A stretch of 64,000 bases of DNA from Streptomyces sp. 135 (GCF_020026305.1 NZ_CP075691.1:62001-126000), one strand, 5' to 3'. Shown: positions 1 to 9,850, numbered from the stretch's first letter. Notes: generated by a model from the letters alone, not told the origin. Program-made: numbers and translations.

Positions 1-1
1 C

Positions 2-1609
2 CGGGCCCGGCCCTACCTGACCTACCTCGGCCTGCGCGGATATGCGACGTTCGACTACCGGTGGATGTTCGCCGTCGACCAACTGCGCGTCCACGACCAG
101 GCCGCGCTCGCCGGGATCGACCTGGGCACCACGGCGCTGGTCGAGGAGGCCCTCGAATTCGGCTACAGCGGCCCGGCCGCGCGGCAGGCGATGTCCTGGT
201 CGGTGGCCCGCATCGTGCTCCGCAACGGCCTGACGGACGTCAACGAAATCACCGGCGAGCACGTCGCCGAGGTGCTGGAGGCGATCCGGCTCTTCCCCGA
301 GGACCCCGAGTTCACGGCCTTCTACCCCTCGGCCCAGCAGTTCTACGAAGGGCCGGCGAAGGGCTGGATCACCCACCTGCACCAGTTGGAGGTGGTGCTC
401 TTCCACCGCGGCCAGGTCGCCACCCAGCCGCGCGAGTTGATGCCCTCGTGGAAGGAGCCCTTGAAGCTGCCGCCGCGGATGCTGGCCGTCGCGGAGAGGT
501 GGCTGGCGGCCCGCAAGCTGACTGACGCGCCCTCGACGGTGGACAAGCTGGAACTCGCGGTGCGGGTCTTCGGCCAGTGGCTCGGCGAGCACCACCCCGG
601 TATCACTACCTTCACCGACGTCACCCGCCAGCACTGCCTGGACTGGATCGGTCACCTCGCCGAGGCGCCGGCCAAGAGCACAGGCAAGCCGCTGGGCGTC
701 ATGTCGCGGATCCAGCGGATCTCCGGGCTTTCACAGTTCTTCCGGGACACCGCGCTCTGGCAGTACGACGACGTGCCCGGCCACACCCTCATCGGCGCCG
801 GGGACGCACCGAAGTACACCGAGAAAGTTCCGCGGTTCATCCCCGAGCAGGACCTCGACCGGCTGATGCCCGCCATCAATGCGATCGCCTGCCCGTTCCA
901 GCGGGCCGCCCTGCTGGTCGCCCGCTGGTCCGGCGCCCGCCGCACCGAGATCCAGCGCCTGCCGCTGGACTGCCTGGACCGCTATCCCTACGGCACCGCC
1001 CGGCTTCGGCTGTCCGGCCGCAAAACCTACAAGGAGCGCGTCGTCCCCCTGCACGAGGACGCCGCCGAGGCCCTGCAAAAGGTCATTGACCTGCGCAGGA
1101 ACGCACCGGAGCGGCCGTTCACCGACGAGCGGACCGGCGAGGAGATCCGCTACCTGTTCATGAACCACGGCAAGCTGCTGTCGACGTACTACCTGTTCGA
1201 GACCCCGATCCAGGCCGCCTGCAAGGCCGTCGGCCTGGTCCGCCCCGGCGGTCGCGGAGGCACCGGCCGCGGCACCGTCTCGGCCCACCGCTTCCGCCAC
1301 ACCGTCGGCACGCAGCTCGCCGAACGCGGCGCCAAGCTCCACACCATCATGAAGGTCCTCGGACACACCTCGGTGAACATGGCACTCGTCTACGCGCAGA
1401 TCAGCGACCAGGAGGTCCTGCGCGACTACAAGGCCGTGCTCGGCCCCGGCGCCACCATCGCCGGCCCGGCCGCCGAGGAACTGCGCAGCGGCACACTGCC
1501 CGATACGTCGATCGACTGGCTCAAGACCAACTTCTTCAAGACCGAGCTCGAACTGGGCCGCTGCCTCCGCTCCCCGCTGAAGGCCCCTGCGAATGCGACC
1601 TCTACCTGA
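2..1609 (+). CDS. Tyrosine recombinase (site-specific integrase), 5' end outside window, 3' end frameshifted
   Basis: The reading frame is open to the left edge, so the true start is probably outside; the first internal ATG is at 65. Counting from that ATG, residues ~130-220 resemble a SAM-like core-binding domain and residues ~270-450 the phage-integrase catalytic domain. Visible catalytic residues are the Arg in SGARRTEIQRL (~290), a Lys in SGRKTYKERV (~320), HRFRH (~407), LGHTSVN (~432) and the Tyr in ALVYAQI (~442). It should catalyse DNA strand exchange for a mobile element. The long N-terminal region and the tail resemble Tn554-type TnpB recombinases. The last residues before the stop are out of frame: the expected Cys-rich tail continues in another frame (next entry). 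Family assignment is firm; the Tn554-like subgroup is an inference. Confidence 0.85.
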   Translation, partial: RARPYLTYLGLRGYATFDYRWMFAVDQLRVHDQAALAGIDLGTTALVEEALEFGYSGPAARQAMSWSVARIVLRNGLTDVNEITGEHVAEVLEAIRLFPEDPEFTAFYPSAQQFYEGPAKGWITHLHQLEVVLFHRGQVATQPRELMPSWKEPLKLPPRMLAVAERWLAARKLTDAPSTVDKLELAVRVFGQWLGEHHPGITTFTDVTRQHCLDWIGHLAEAPAKSTGKPLGVMSRIQRISGLSQFFRDTALWQYDDVPGHTLIGAGDAPKYTEKVPRFIPEQDLDRLMPAINAIACPFQRAALLVARWSGARRTEIQRLPLDCLDRYPYGTARLRLSGRKTYKERVVPLHEDAAEALQKVIDLRRNAPERPFTDERTGEEIRYLFMNHGKLLSTYYLFETPIQAACKAVGLVRPGGRGGTGRGTVSAHRFRHTVGTQLAERGAKLHTIMKVLGHTSVNMALVYAQISDQEVLRDYKAVLGPGATIAGPAAEELRSGTLPDTSIDWLKTNFFKTELELGRCLRSPLKAPANATST

Positions 1610-1821
1610 CCTGCGCGAAGTTCGTGACTACCCCCGAATACGCGCCGAGGTTGCGCGCACGGCGGGAGGTCGAGGAGGCCCTCGCCCACGACGCGGCCGA
1701 ACGCGGCTGGGACCGGGAGGTCGAGCGTCACCGCTGCACCAGCGAACGTATCGAAAGACTCCTGGCCGACCTCAGCCAGCCGATCAACGCGGCAGCGGAG
1801 GAGGACGGCTCCAGTGCGTGA
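1582..1821 (+). pseudogene. Displaced C-terminal tail of the preceding recombinase
   Basis: In this frame the sequence reads GPCECDLYLTCAKFV followed by TTPEYAPRLR and a helical charged stretch ending RIERLLADLSQP. Such a Cys-rich tail belongs at the C terminus of this recombinase subgroup. The upstream frame reaches GRCLRSPLK and then runs out of register. One missing G at about 1580-1583 would join the two frames as LKGPCECD. The stretch could also start independently at GTG 1624 and give a 65-aa protein, but the direct continuation fits better. Confidence 0.6.
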
Positions 1822-1837
1822 TCACCCCATGGCGGAG

Positions 1838-2329
1838 CTACCGGAGCGGTCCTTGCTCGTCAACGTGGACAGTGGGCTCCGACAAGAACACGTCAGCATC
1901 CACCGGGCCATAGGCGATGTTGAAGGTGTCCAGCCAGTACGACCAGTCCCGCACACCCGCCGCGCTGCTGAAACGGTAGTTGAGCTGCCAGCGGACCCAC
2001 TGGCCGGAGGCAAGACGCACGGCTGGGGGCCGTCGCGGCCGAGGTGGGATGGCGAACAGGGGCTGCACTCGGGGAAGGACGCGCAGCCGGCCGTCGGCTT
2101 CGCGAAGCTGGACGTCAACCTTGCGCAGGTCTTCCTCGACGCCATGGGGCTCGAAGCCGTCTCGTTCATGCATGCGGACCACGTGCGCAAACGAGGGCGG
2201 CACAGGCGGGACAGTGAAGCCGACCGGGGCCGCGTTCCTACGGGCGGCGGCCTCTCCTCCGCGGGACTGTTTCGTCCAGGACGTCCGTATCCACTGGACG
2301 GTGATTTCCACGGCCTCCACCCCTGCCAC
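1838..2329 (-). CDS. Hypothetical protein, about 163 aa
   Basis: I do not recognise a named family. The C-terminal half reads like a real soluble protein: VRWQLNYRFSSAAGVRDW, then SYWLDTFNIAYGPVDADVFL and VHVDEQGPLR. The N-terminal ~50 residues are less convincing, so a later start (for example MHERDGFEPH) is possible. It lies between the broken recombinase and a Tn3 transposase remnant and is transcribed against both. No motif suggests an enzymatic role. Confidence 0.5.
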   Translation of the reverse strand: MAGVEAVEITVQWIRTSWTKQSRGGEAAARRNAAPVGFTVPPVPPSFAHVVRMHERDGFEPHGVEEDLRKVDVQLREADGRLRVLPRVQPLFAIPPRPRRPPAVRLASGQWVRWQLNYRFSSAAGVRDWSYWLDTFNIAYGPVDADVFLSEPTVHVDEQGPLR

Positions 2330-2349
2330 TCCATCGAAGATCTCACTTT

Positions 2350-3117
2350 ATGCGCGCGGCTTCTCCGGCCCGCACCAACACCGCCAACGGCCCGAGCGGC
2401 AACCCGAAGGACAGCGACATCGTGTTCGGGCTGCTGACCCTGGCCGGGTTCGCCTACGCTCCGCAGCTCGCGGACCTGCCGGACCAGAAGATGTGGCGGA
2501 TCGACCGCACGGCCGACTACGGGGCCTTCCAGGGCGCTGCCCGCGGCCGGGTCGACCTCGCCCGGATTGAGCGGCACTGGGAGGACATCCTGCGGATCAT
2601 CGGCTCCATCCACACCGGAGCCGTCCGCGCCTACGACGTCATCCGGATGCTGTCTCGGGACGGGCGGCCCACCCCGCTCGGTGACGCGATCGCGCACTAC
2701 GGGCGGATCGCGAAGACCCTGCACATCCTGCGTCTGGCCGACGAGCCCGGCTACCGGCGGCAGATCAAGGTGCAGGCCAACCTCCAGGAGGGCCGCCACG
2801 CATTGGCCCGGAAGATCTTCCACGGCCGGGCCGGGCAGCTCTACCAGCGCTACCAGCGCTACCAGGAAGGTATGGAGGACCAGATCGGCGCCCTGGGCCT
2901 GGTCCTGAACGCGCTCGTGCTGTTCAACACCCGCTACATGGACGCCGCCGTGAACCAGCTGCGCGCGGACGGCTTCGAGGTCCGCGACGAGGACGTGGCC
3001 CGGCTCTCCCCGTTCGTGCGCCACCACATCAACGTGCTGGGCCGGTACTCCTTCCAGCTCCCCGACGTGCCCGGCGGAATGCGGCCCCTCCGTGCCCCGG
3101 ACGCTGTCGACGGGTAG
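2350..3117 (+). pseudogene. Tn3-family transposase, C-terminal fragment
   Basis: From about residue 20 the translation matches the C-terminal catalytic part of Tn3-family TnpA: FGLLTLAGFAYAPQLADL, MWRID, a helical stretch RVDLARIERHWEDILRI, and the conserved end HHINVLGRYSFQLPDVPGG. Full TnpA is close to 1000 aa, so only about the last quarter remains and the first catalytic residues are missing. It cannot be active alone. A second, shorter remnant of the same family end lies on the opposite strand at 9851-9950. Confidence 0.85.
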
Positions 3118-3172
3118 CGAGACGCGGCGGGCGCGTCTGGCCGCGCCCGCCGCTCGCACCGTCGTGGGAGCT

Positions 3173-4392
3173 CTATGCGTTGGCCGCCTGGACGCGGACG
3201 GCTCGGGCGCGGACCACGAAGGGCCGGGAGAAGACGGTGATGGCAATGGAGACGGCGGCCACAAAGGTGATGGCCGTGCCAGAAGTGAAGTGCTGGGCAA
3301 TGCCGCCAGCGATCGCGGCTCCGATACCTTGCCACGTCATCCGGCCGGCGGACTCAACTCCCTGGACCTGGCCACGGACCGGATCAGGGGTCAGCTCCAG
3401 AAGCTGCTCCTGGAGCGGCAGGGTGGCAGCGAAGCCGACACTGGCGATGAACACCGGGCTGTCGCCACCAGCACGGGCGGGTGGACGGCGAACAGCAGGT
3501 AGGGGGCGGCGAGCAGCAGTCGCAGGGCGAATGCGTAGCGGCGCCGCTGCTCGGCGGTGAACAGCCGCCCGACCGCCAGGTCACCGAGGAGCATGCCTGC
3601 CGATCCGGCGGCCAGGAAGACGCCGGCGTGATGAGGGGCGTAGGAGATGAATAGGGCCTCGCAGCCAACGATCAGGCCATTGGGGACCCACAGGTTCAGC
3701 AGCAGCGCGCGTTGGCCGGAGTGGGAGAAAACCTCGATGTTCGTCGTCCAGGTCTGGCGCAGTCCAGGGCGGCGGGTCAGACGGATCGAGCGTTCCCGGA
3801 CCGTCACCGCCACAATGATCAATCCACCGCAGGTCAGGGCGGTCGCGACGGCGAAGACCTCCTGCGGGCTCAGGTACCGCAGCAGTACGGCGCCGATGGC
3901 GTAGCCGAGGATGGCCATGCCTCCCGAGGTGATGTTCATCAGCGAACGTGCCAGTGCATATGAGGAGTTCGGTACTACCTCGGCGAGCAGCCCCATCCGT
4001 GTGCCTGTTCCCAGAGACTGGAAGAACCCCAATACAAGGAGCAGACCGAACCGGGCGGCGAGCGGCAGCCCTGGAACCGCCTGTGCGGCAACACCTACGA
4101 GCGAGACGCACTGGAGCGCGACAAGGGTCCGGCGAGGACGGCTTCCGTCCGCGACCGACATCAGCGTCAGCGCACCGAGTACCGTCGCGAAGGTGGCGCC
4201 GTACATGCTCACAGCGGTCAGGAACGGGGACTTGGTCTGCTGGTTGACCAGCGTGCCGAGCGCGAAGCCCGACAAGGTGCTCGCGGCGACCGTCAGTGTG
4301 AAGCTGGCGTACAGGCCGACGAATTCACGGTTGCGGAGCAGGTCACGGTAGGTGGTGGGAGGCGTGCCGGAGGCAGATGTGTCAGAAGGCAT
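3173..4392 (-). pseudogene. MFS exporter interrupted by a frameshift
   Basis: Read from ATG 4392 (MPSDTSASGTPPTTYRDLL, preceded by a GGAGG-like site), this is a ~400-aa major facilitator protein with about 12 hydrophobic segments, resembling drug-efflux MFS proteins. The main frame runs to about 3465 (HPPVLVAT) and then enters nonsense. The expected continuation, FIASVGFAATLPLQEQLLEL, a helix and VVRARAVRV, is in another frame down to 3173. One indel near 3455-3470 separates the halves. If the indel is real the protein lacks its last two or three transmembrane helices. Confidence 0.8.
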
Positions 4393-4536
4393 GAAAAAAG
4401 CCTCCGCGCGCACCCAACCTGGGGCGCCGAAGGCCGACTCGTGGATTGTAGCAAGTGCCCCAGTCTCTCCACGGCCCGCATCGGACCGGGGGAGACGCGG
4501 ACGCGGATACGCACCGGTCTCGGCAGCACCGCACAT

Positions 4537-5511
4537 TCACCGACGGGTGTCGCCAGGTGCGAGCAGACTGGTCAACTCCGAGATCGCCTCGTGCGAGGGC
4601 TTGAAGTAGCGGCGGGCGTTCTCCGGCTTCTTGTGCCTCGACTTCGCCATCAGCATCAGCAGGGAGGCGCCCTGCTCGCCCAGGTGGGTCAAGGCGGAAT
4701 GACGGTACTCATGCAGGTCCCAGCCCGTCCCCGGCCCACGCACGGCGGTGTGCTCGTCGAGCAGGGCGCGGGCCTGGCCATAGGAGAGGCGGGCCAGGCC
4801 GGTGTCCGGGCACACGTCGCGCGGGCTGACCACCTTCCCCGGGCCCGGGCGGCGATGGGTGACGAACACCGGCCCCCGGATACGGCCGCGCAGCAGCCGG
4901 GGCAGGAGCCGGGCGGTGCCGGCGTCCCAGTAGACGGTCTCCAGCACGAAGTCCTCGCGCGCCTGACCGCGGCGGCGGGCCTTGCTGCGGGCGCCCTTGG
5001 CCTTCACCGAGCAGCGGCGGGCGGCGAGGTCCAGATCCTCGATGTTCACGCCGAGGACCTCCTCCGCGCGGGCGGCGGTCTCGTAGAGCATTCGCCACAG
5101 CGTCTTCTCCCGCAGGTGGACCTCGCGGCGGGCGATGAGTCGGTCCACGGCCATCTTCGAGCGGGCCGGGGTCTCGGAGTCCGGCACCGCCAGCCGCTTC
5201 GTCCAGGCCGGGACCGCCGGGCCGTCGTAGCCGTACGACTCGCACCAGCCCAGCCAGGAGAGCACCGCCGCCCGGCGGGCGTTCCAGGTGTTGACCGCCG
5301 CAGTGCCCCACAGCAGTTCCAGGGCCTCGCCGATCTCGTCGTCCGCGACCGACCCCAGCGGGCGGGCCTCCCCGATCCGCTGGGCGGTCTTGTCGACGCC
5401 GACTCCGTAGCTGCGGACCGTGTTCGGATTGCGCAGCGAGTCGAGGAAGGCGTCCGCCGCCGCGCGGAGAGTCAACGCCTTCCCGGCCGGCAGTTGCACC
5501 ACGGTGGGCAC
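4537..5511 (-). CDS. Tyrosine recombinase, leftward twin
   Basis: Complete 324-aa integrase starting at GTG 5511. Residues ~10-110 form the N-terminal SAM-like domain ([11 protein letters not shown]). The catalytic domain shows Arg148 ([11 protein letters not shown]), HEYRH at 267, the second His in [14 protein letters not shown] (~293) and the nucleophile Tyr ~302. It should cut and rejoin DNA at a specific site through a 3'-phosphotyrosine intermediate. The protein is closely similar along its whole length to the divergent gene at 5631-6608. The two start codons face each other across 119 bp with symmetric repeats, so promoters and regulation are probably shared. No tRNA or obvious att site adjoins it. 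Confidence 0.92.
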   Translation of the reverse strand: MPTVVQLPAGKALTLRAAADAFLDSLRNPNTVRSYGVGVDKTAQRIGEARPLGSVADDEIGEALELLWGTAAVNTWNARRAAVLSWLGWCESYGYDGPAVPAWTKRLAVPDSETPARSKMAVDRLIARREVHLREKTLWRMLYETAARAEEVLGVNIEDLDLAARRCSVKAKGARSKARRRGQAREDFVLETVYWDAGTARLLPRLLRGRIRGPVFVTHRRPGPGKVVSPRDVCPDTGLARLSYGQARALLDEHTAVRGPGTGWDLHEYRHSALTHLGEQGASLLMLMAKSRHKKPENARRYFKPSHEAISELTSLLAPGDTRR

Positions 5512-5512
5512 T

Positions 5513-5629
5513 GCTTCCCCCTTGCCACAGATAACAGGGCCGCTTCACGTACGGCCCGGAGAACGTCACCGCAGGTGACGAACCAAGCCCCCGCAGATAA
5601 TAGGGCGTTATCTGTGGCAAGGGGGAAGC
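5513..5629. repeat. 23-bp perfect inverted repeat between twin integrases
   Basis: The arms 5513-5535 and 5607-5629 are exact reverse complements of 23 bp and contain CTTGCCACAGATAAC. A further partial direct copy (CAGATAATAGGG) lies at 5593-5605. Each arm sits 1-2 bp from a GTG start codon, so it covers the ribosome-binding and promoter-proximal region of both genes. It is either the product of inverted duplication of one integrase gene or a paired binding site for the recombinases or a repressor. Confidence 0.85.
5564..5580. promoter_or_regulatory. Central palindrome, candidate operator
   Basis: CGTCACC-GCA-GGTGACG is a perfect 7+3+7 palindrome close to the midpoint of the divergent integrase promoter region. 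The position suggests a dimeric repressor or recombinase-binding site controlling both genes; the role is inferred from symmetry and location only. Confidence 0.45.
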
Positions 5630-5630
5630 T

Positions 5631-6608
5631 GTGCCCGCCGTCGTACGACTGCCCGTCGGGAAGGCGTTGACCGTCCGCGCGGCGGCCGACGTGTTCCTCG
5701 ACTCACTCGACAATGCGAACACCCTCCGGTCGTACGGAATTGGCGTCGGCAAGACCGCCGAACACCTCGGCGAGACCCGCCCGCTCGCCACCGTCGCGGA
5801 CGACGAGATCGGCGGCGCCCTCGAACAGCTGTGGGGCGAGGCCGCGGTCAACACGTGGAACGCCCGGCGGGCGTCGGTGCTGTCATGGCTGGGCTGGTGC
5901 GCCGAGCGCGGGTACGACGGCCCGGCTGTCCCGGCCTGGGTGAAGCGGATGCCCCCGCCGGACTCGGAGACCCCGGCCCGCTCGAAGATGGCCGTCGACC
6001 GGCTGATCGCCCGACGCGACGTCCACCTCCGGGAGAAGATGCTGTGGCGGATGCTCTACGAGACCGTCGCGCGTGCGGAGGAGATCCTCGGCGTCAACAT
6101 CGAGGAGCTGGACCTCGCCGCCCGCAGGGCCCCGGTGAAGGCCAAGGGCGCGAAGCCGCGCACCCGAAGCTGCGGCGCCCCGCGCGAGGACTACGTCATG
6201 GAGCCCGTGTACTGGGACGCCGGCACCGCCCGCCTGCTGCCCCGACTGATCAAGGGCCGTACCCGCGGGCCGGTGTTCGTCACCCACCGCAAGCCGGGCC
6301 CCGGGAAGGTCGTCAGCCCGCGCGACGTGTGCCCGGACACCGGGCTGGTCCGGCTGTCGTACGGGCAGGCCCGCGCCCTCCTGGACGCGCACACGGCTGT
6401 CGGGGGTGTGGCGGGAACGGGCTGGGACCTGCACGAGTACCGGCACTCCGGCCTCACCCACCTCGGTGAGGCCGGGGCCAGCCTGCCGATGCTCATAGCG
6501 AAGTCGCGGCACAAGAAGCCGGAGAACATGCGGCGTTACTTCCACCCCTCGGCTGAGGCGATCGCCGAGGTCACCAGCCTTCTCGCGCCCGGAGACAGCA
6601 GGCGCTGA
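5631..6608 (+). CDS. Tyrosine recombinase, rightward twin
   Basis: 325 aa, starting at GTG 5631 and mirroring the GTG start of the opposite gene. The sequence parallels its twin almost residue for residue: [64 protein letters not shown] and [14 protein letters not shown]. The Arg, His-x-x-Arg, His and Tyr catalytic residues are all present. Differences are spread along the gene rather than clustered, so the duplication is old enough to have diverged. The gene ends in a hairpin. Whether the pair acts as a heteromeric recombinase or as two independent integrases cannot be told from sequence. Confidence 0.92.
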   Translation: MPAVVRLPVGKALTVRAAADVFLDSLDNANTLRSYGIGVGKTAEHLGETRPLATVADDEIGGALEQLWGEAAVNTWNARRASVLSWLGWCAERGYDGPAVPAWVKRMPPPDSETPARSKMAVDRLIARRDVHLREKMLWRMLYETVARAEEILGVNIEELDLAARRAPVKAKGAKPRTRSCGAPREDYVMEPVYWDAGTARLLPRLIKGRTRGPVFVTHRKPGPGKVVSPRDVCPDTGLVRLSYGQARALLDAHTAVGGVAGTGWDLHEYRHSGLTHLGEAGASLPMLIAKSRHKKPENMRRYFHPSAEAIAEVTSLLAPGDSRR

Positions 6609-6621
6609 CCTCGTCAGCGCC
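6601..6621 (+). terminator. Hairpin overlapping integrase stop codon
   Basis: GGCGCTGA-CCTCG-TCAGCGCC is a perfect 8-bp stem that includes the stop codon of the upstream gene. There is no T tract, as is common for Streptomyces hairpin terminators. Confidence 0.5.
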
Positions 6622-6707
6622 AGTCGAGTCGAGCTGAGCTGGCTGTCTCCAGTCCCCTGCGCATAGAGCCGGGCTACTCGGCCATCCAACTCTGAAGCGG
6701 TTATTGC

Positions 6708-6721
6708 GAAGTTTTCACTTC
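6708..6721. promoter_or_regulatory. Candidate ArsR operator
   Basis: GAAGT-TTTC-ACTTC is a small perfect inverted repeat 17 bp upstream of the ArsR-family start codon at 6739. The position fits autoregulation by the winged-helix protein; this is inferred from symmetry and location. Confidence 0.4.
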
Positions 6722-6738
6722 ATACCTACGGTAAGCGC

Positions 6739-7332
6739 ATGCGACCGAAGCACGAGCCTGAGCAGATCACCGACCTGTCACGGTTGAGGGCGTTCATGAA
6801 CCCGCTGCGGATGCAGCTGTACCGGCTGCTGTACGCCGCGGGCACCGCGACCGCCTCTCAGCTCGCCGAGCATGTCGACGAAACGCCCTCGCTGGTCAGC
6901 TACCACTTGCGCAAGCTGGCTGAGCACGGCTTCGTGACCCAGGCGAGTGGCCAGGGCACCGACGGCCGCGAGCGCTGGTGGCAGGTGGCATCTGAAGAGG
7001 GCTGGGGCTTCCGTGACTCGGACTTCGCGGACACGCCCGAGGGAGCCGCCGCCGTCGGCGCGGTGACCCGAGGGATCTTCGACACCCGCGTCGCCCAGTA
7101 CCGCACGTATCTCGACCAGAAGTCCGCCTGGGGGAAGGCGTGGACCGACGCATCCTTCAGCTCCGAGTGGCTGCTCGACCTCACCCCGGCCGAACTCGCC
7201 GAGATGAGCGACGAGCTTGAGGCGCTGGCCCGGCGCTGGCGGGAGCGCGGCAAGGCCGCCAAGGCGGCCGACGACACCGAGGACCGCGAGCACGTGTCTG
7301 TGCACCTCTACGGCTTTCCCTTCCGGCCCTGA
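6739..7332 (+). CDS. ArsR-family winged-helix transcriptional regulator
   Basis: 197 aa. Residues ~10-95 form a winged helix-turn-helix: LRAFMNPLRMQLYRLLYAAG, then a recognition region TPSLVSYHLRKLAEHGFV. The ~100-residue C-terminal part is helical and acidic and resembles the extended ArsR/HTH_20 proteins common beside Streptomyces MFS exporters. There is no obvious metal-binding Cys cluster, so a small organic ligand is more likely than metal sensing. The MFS gene follows 34 bp downstream on the same strand, so the two are probably one transcript in which the repressor controls efflux. Confidence 0.9.
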   Translation: MRPKHEPEQITDLSRLRAFMNPLRMQLYRLLYAAGTATASQLAEHVDETPSLVSYHLRKLAEHGFVTQASGQGTDGRERWWQVASEEGWGFRDSDFADTPEGAAAVGAVTRGIFDTRVAQYRTYLDQKSAWGKAWTDASFSSEWLLDLTPAELAEMSDELEALARRWRERGKAAKAADDTEDREHVSVHLYGFPFRP

Positions 7333-7366
7333 CTCAGCCGAATTCCCAACGTACTTGGAGCCCACC

Positions 7367-8641
7367 ATGGCCACCCCAGAGACAGCCCTGCCCAAACACG
7401 CCGCCACACCGGCCCACCGCGACGGCAACGTGTTGCGCTGGCTCACCGCCTACACCGTCTCCCTCATTGGCGACAGCGTGTACTTCGTCGCCCTGGCCTG
7501 GTCCGCCCAGAAGGCCGCCGGTCCTACCGAAGTCGGTCTAGTCATGGCTGCCGGGGCAGTACCACGAGCGTTACTCATGCTCGGTGGGGGCGTGGTGGCC
7601 GACCGGTTCGACCCCCGCCGGGTGCTTCTCGGCAGTGACACGCTGCGCTGCCTCCTCATCCTGGCGGTGGCCGCCGGTATCGCGCTGACGGCTCCGGCCT
7701 TGTGGATCCTGGTCACGGTGGCGCTCGTCTTCGGCGCCGTCGACGCACTGTTCGTACCCGCTGTCGGTGCTCTTCCGCCCCGGATCACCGCCCCCGACCA
7801 GTTGGCCCGGGTCACCGGCATGCGCTCGCTGTCGACGCGCCTCAGCCAGATCGCGGGCCCGCCGATCGGCGGCCTGGCCATGGGACTCGGTGGACCCGCA
7901 GCCGCCTTCACCGTCGCCGGACTGCTCATAGCCCTGTCCCTGCCGCTCCTGCTGACGATACGGATACGGCCCCTCGGGGCGCCCGACGCGGAGCGGCCGG
8001 AGCCCGGCACCGCGCGGCAGGACCTGCTCGACGGCCTGCGCTACATCCGCCGCCACCGACTCATCGGCCCGCTCGTCGCCGCCGGCGCCGTCTGCGAACT
8101 GGGCCTCACCGGCACCCTCAACGTCGGCATGGTGCTCCTCAACGCCGAACGCGGCTGGGGTCCTTCCGGCTACGGCTGGATCGTCAGCAGCTTCAGCGGA
8201 GGGGCTGCGGCCAGCGCCGCGTTGCTCGCGATCGCCGGTTGGCTGCCGCGTGCCGGCCTGATGATGGCCGGGACGCTGCTCGTGGGCTGCGCGGGTGCGG
8301 CCACGATCGCTTTGGTGCCGACCCTGTGGCTCGCCTCGGTGCTGGCTGCGGTCATCGGACTGTGTGCGGGCGTCTTCGGCAGCCTGGACAACGCCCTCAT
8401 ACAGACTGCGGCGGACCCGGCCTATCTTGGCCGGGTCACTTCCGTGGTCATGCTCACCATGGTCGGTCTCGCCCCCCTCAGCTATCCGCTGGTCGGTGCC
8501 GCCATTGGAGCCTGGGGCGCCGCCCCGGTGTTCGTCGCCTGCGGCACCTTCGCCAGCCTGGGCGTGGGCATCGCCCTGGCCTCCGACGCGGTGCGGCACG
8601 CCGAACTGCCCCGGCAGCGGCCAGGCGTGACCATCTACTGA
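7367..8641 (+). CDS. MFS transporter
   Basis: 424 aa from ATG 7367, chosen because TTGGAG lies 7-12 bp upstream; the frame is open further up but there overlaps the ArsR gene. About 12 hydrophobic segments are visible, with the MFS loop signature GGVVADRFDPRRVLL after helix 2. The protein should be a proton-driven exporter in the cytoplasmic membrane. It is complete, unlike the related exporter gene at 3173-4392. Substrate cannot be inferred; coupling to the ArsR regulator suggests induced drug or metabolite efflux. Confidence 0.9.
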   Translation: MATPETALPKHAATPAHRDGNVLRWLTAYTVSLIGDSVYFVALAWSAQKAAGPTEVGLVMAAGAVPRALLMLGGGVVADRFDPRRVLLGSDTLRCLLILAVAAGIALTAPALWILVTVALVFGAVDALFVPAVGALPPRITAPDQLARVTGMRSLSTRLSQIAGPPIGGLAMGLGGPAAAFTVAGLLIALSLPLLLTIRIRPLGAPDAERPEPGTARQDLLDGLRYIRRHRLIGPLVAAGAVCELGLTGTLNVGMVLLNAERGWGPSGYGWIVSSFSGGAAASAALLAIAGWLPRAGLMMAGTLLVGCAGAATIALVPTLWLASVLAAVIGLCAGVFGSLDNALIQTAADPAYLGRVTSVVMLTMVGLAPLSYPLVGAAIGAWGAAPVFVACGTFASLGVGIALASDAVRHAELPRQRPGVTIY

Positions 8642-8701
8642 CGTTGAAGTCGTCTTGTCGTAGGGGCTGACGGTTGATGATCGTCGCGGTATGCCGGTGG
8701 T

Positions 8702-9786
8702 ATGAGGTATCCGCAGGGTGGGGGTCTGACCGCGGAGAGGCAAGTGTTCCGTGAGCGGGTCCGGATGGAAGCGGTCGGTATGTTCGCCGATGGGCGGGGC
8801 AGTACGGAGATCGCCAAGGAGTTACGGGTCAGTGTCCGGTCGGTCCAGCGGTGGCGGCGGGCCTGGCAGGAGGCGGGCGAGGACGGGGTTCGTTCGCGTG
8901 GTCCGGTGTCCCGGCCGAAGCTCAGCGATGCGCTCTTCGCCGTGCTCGAGGAGGAGTTGGCCAAAGGTCCGGTCGCTCACGGGTGGCCTGATCAGCGGTG
9001 GACACTCGCCCGGATCAAGACCCTGATCGGGCGGCGGTTCCACAAGTCCATGACGCTGTCGGGGATCTCCCAGATGCTGCGGCGGCATGGCTGGAGCCAC
9101 CAGGTTCCAGCACGTCGGGTCATCGAGCGTGACGAGAAGGCCGTGACCGGCTGGGTCAAGGACGTGTGGCCACACGTGGAACCACCGCGGCGGCGCTCGG
9201 GGCCTGGCTCGTCTTCGAGGACGAAGCCGGATTCTCGATGACGCCGCCGACCTCCCGCACCTGGAGCCGGCGCGGAACCACACCGGTCATCCGGGTCCGC
9301 GGCCGTTCCCAACGCCGCTTCTCCATCGCAGCCCTGTGCTGCCACAAACCGGGCGAGCGTTCCCGCCTGATCTACCGGCCCAGACGGCATACCGACCATA
9401 AGAGCGGCGGCCGCAAGAGCTTCGCCTGGACCGAGTACCGCGACCTCCTCATAGCCGCCCACCAGCAGCTCGGCGGACCGATCGTCCTCATCTGGGACAA
9501 CCTCAACGTCCACAAAGACCGCCGCATGCGGGCCTTCATCGACACACACGACTGGATCACCGCCTACCACCTACCGCCCTACACACCCGACCTCAACCCC
9601 GTCGAAGGCATCTGGTCGATCCTCCGCCGGACCAGTCAGGCCAACACCGCCTTCACCAACTCCGACCATCTCATCAGCCGACTCCGACACGGCCTCCGCC
9701 AGATCCAATACCGCAGCGACATCATCGACGGGTGTCTCACCGCGACCGGCCTCACACTGACGACACCACGCCTACAAACTCAGTAA
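8702..9786 (+). CDS. IS630-family transposase in two overlapping frames
   Basis: The first frame (8702-9241) carries a helix-turn-helix N-terminal domain (STEIAKELRVSVRSVQRWRR) and a linker. The second frame (from about 9180 to 9786) carries the DDE catalytic core: FEDEAG (first Asp), IWDNLNVHKD (second Asp) and NPVEGIWSILRR (Glu). The switch point lies near 9175-9182. Some IS630 elements express such a pair by programmed frameshifting; an inactivating indel is the alternative. I could not identify convincing terminal repeats or a TA duplication. Confidence 0.85.
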
Positions 9787-9850
9787 GCAACCCAACCGCA
9801 GCCCCGCCGACCGCAGCTGGGGCTGGTCGGCATCTCCCGATGATTGGCGG

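Noticed and set aside
1822..3300. 492-codon minus-strand frame across the Tn3 fragment
   Set aside because: It is out of frame with the recognisable minus-strand protein at 1838-2329 and antisense to the Tn3 remnant.
5513..5629. Divergent integrase region as an attachment site
   Set aside because: No tRNA, no matching second att copy and no element boundary could be seen; regulation or duplication explains the repeats equally well.
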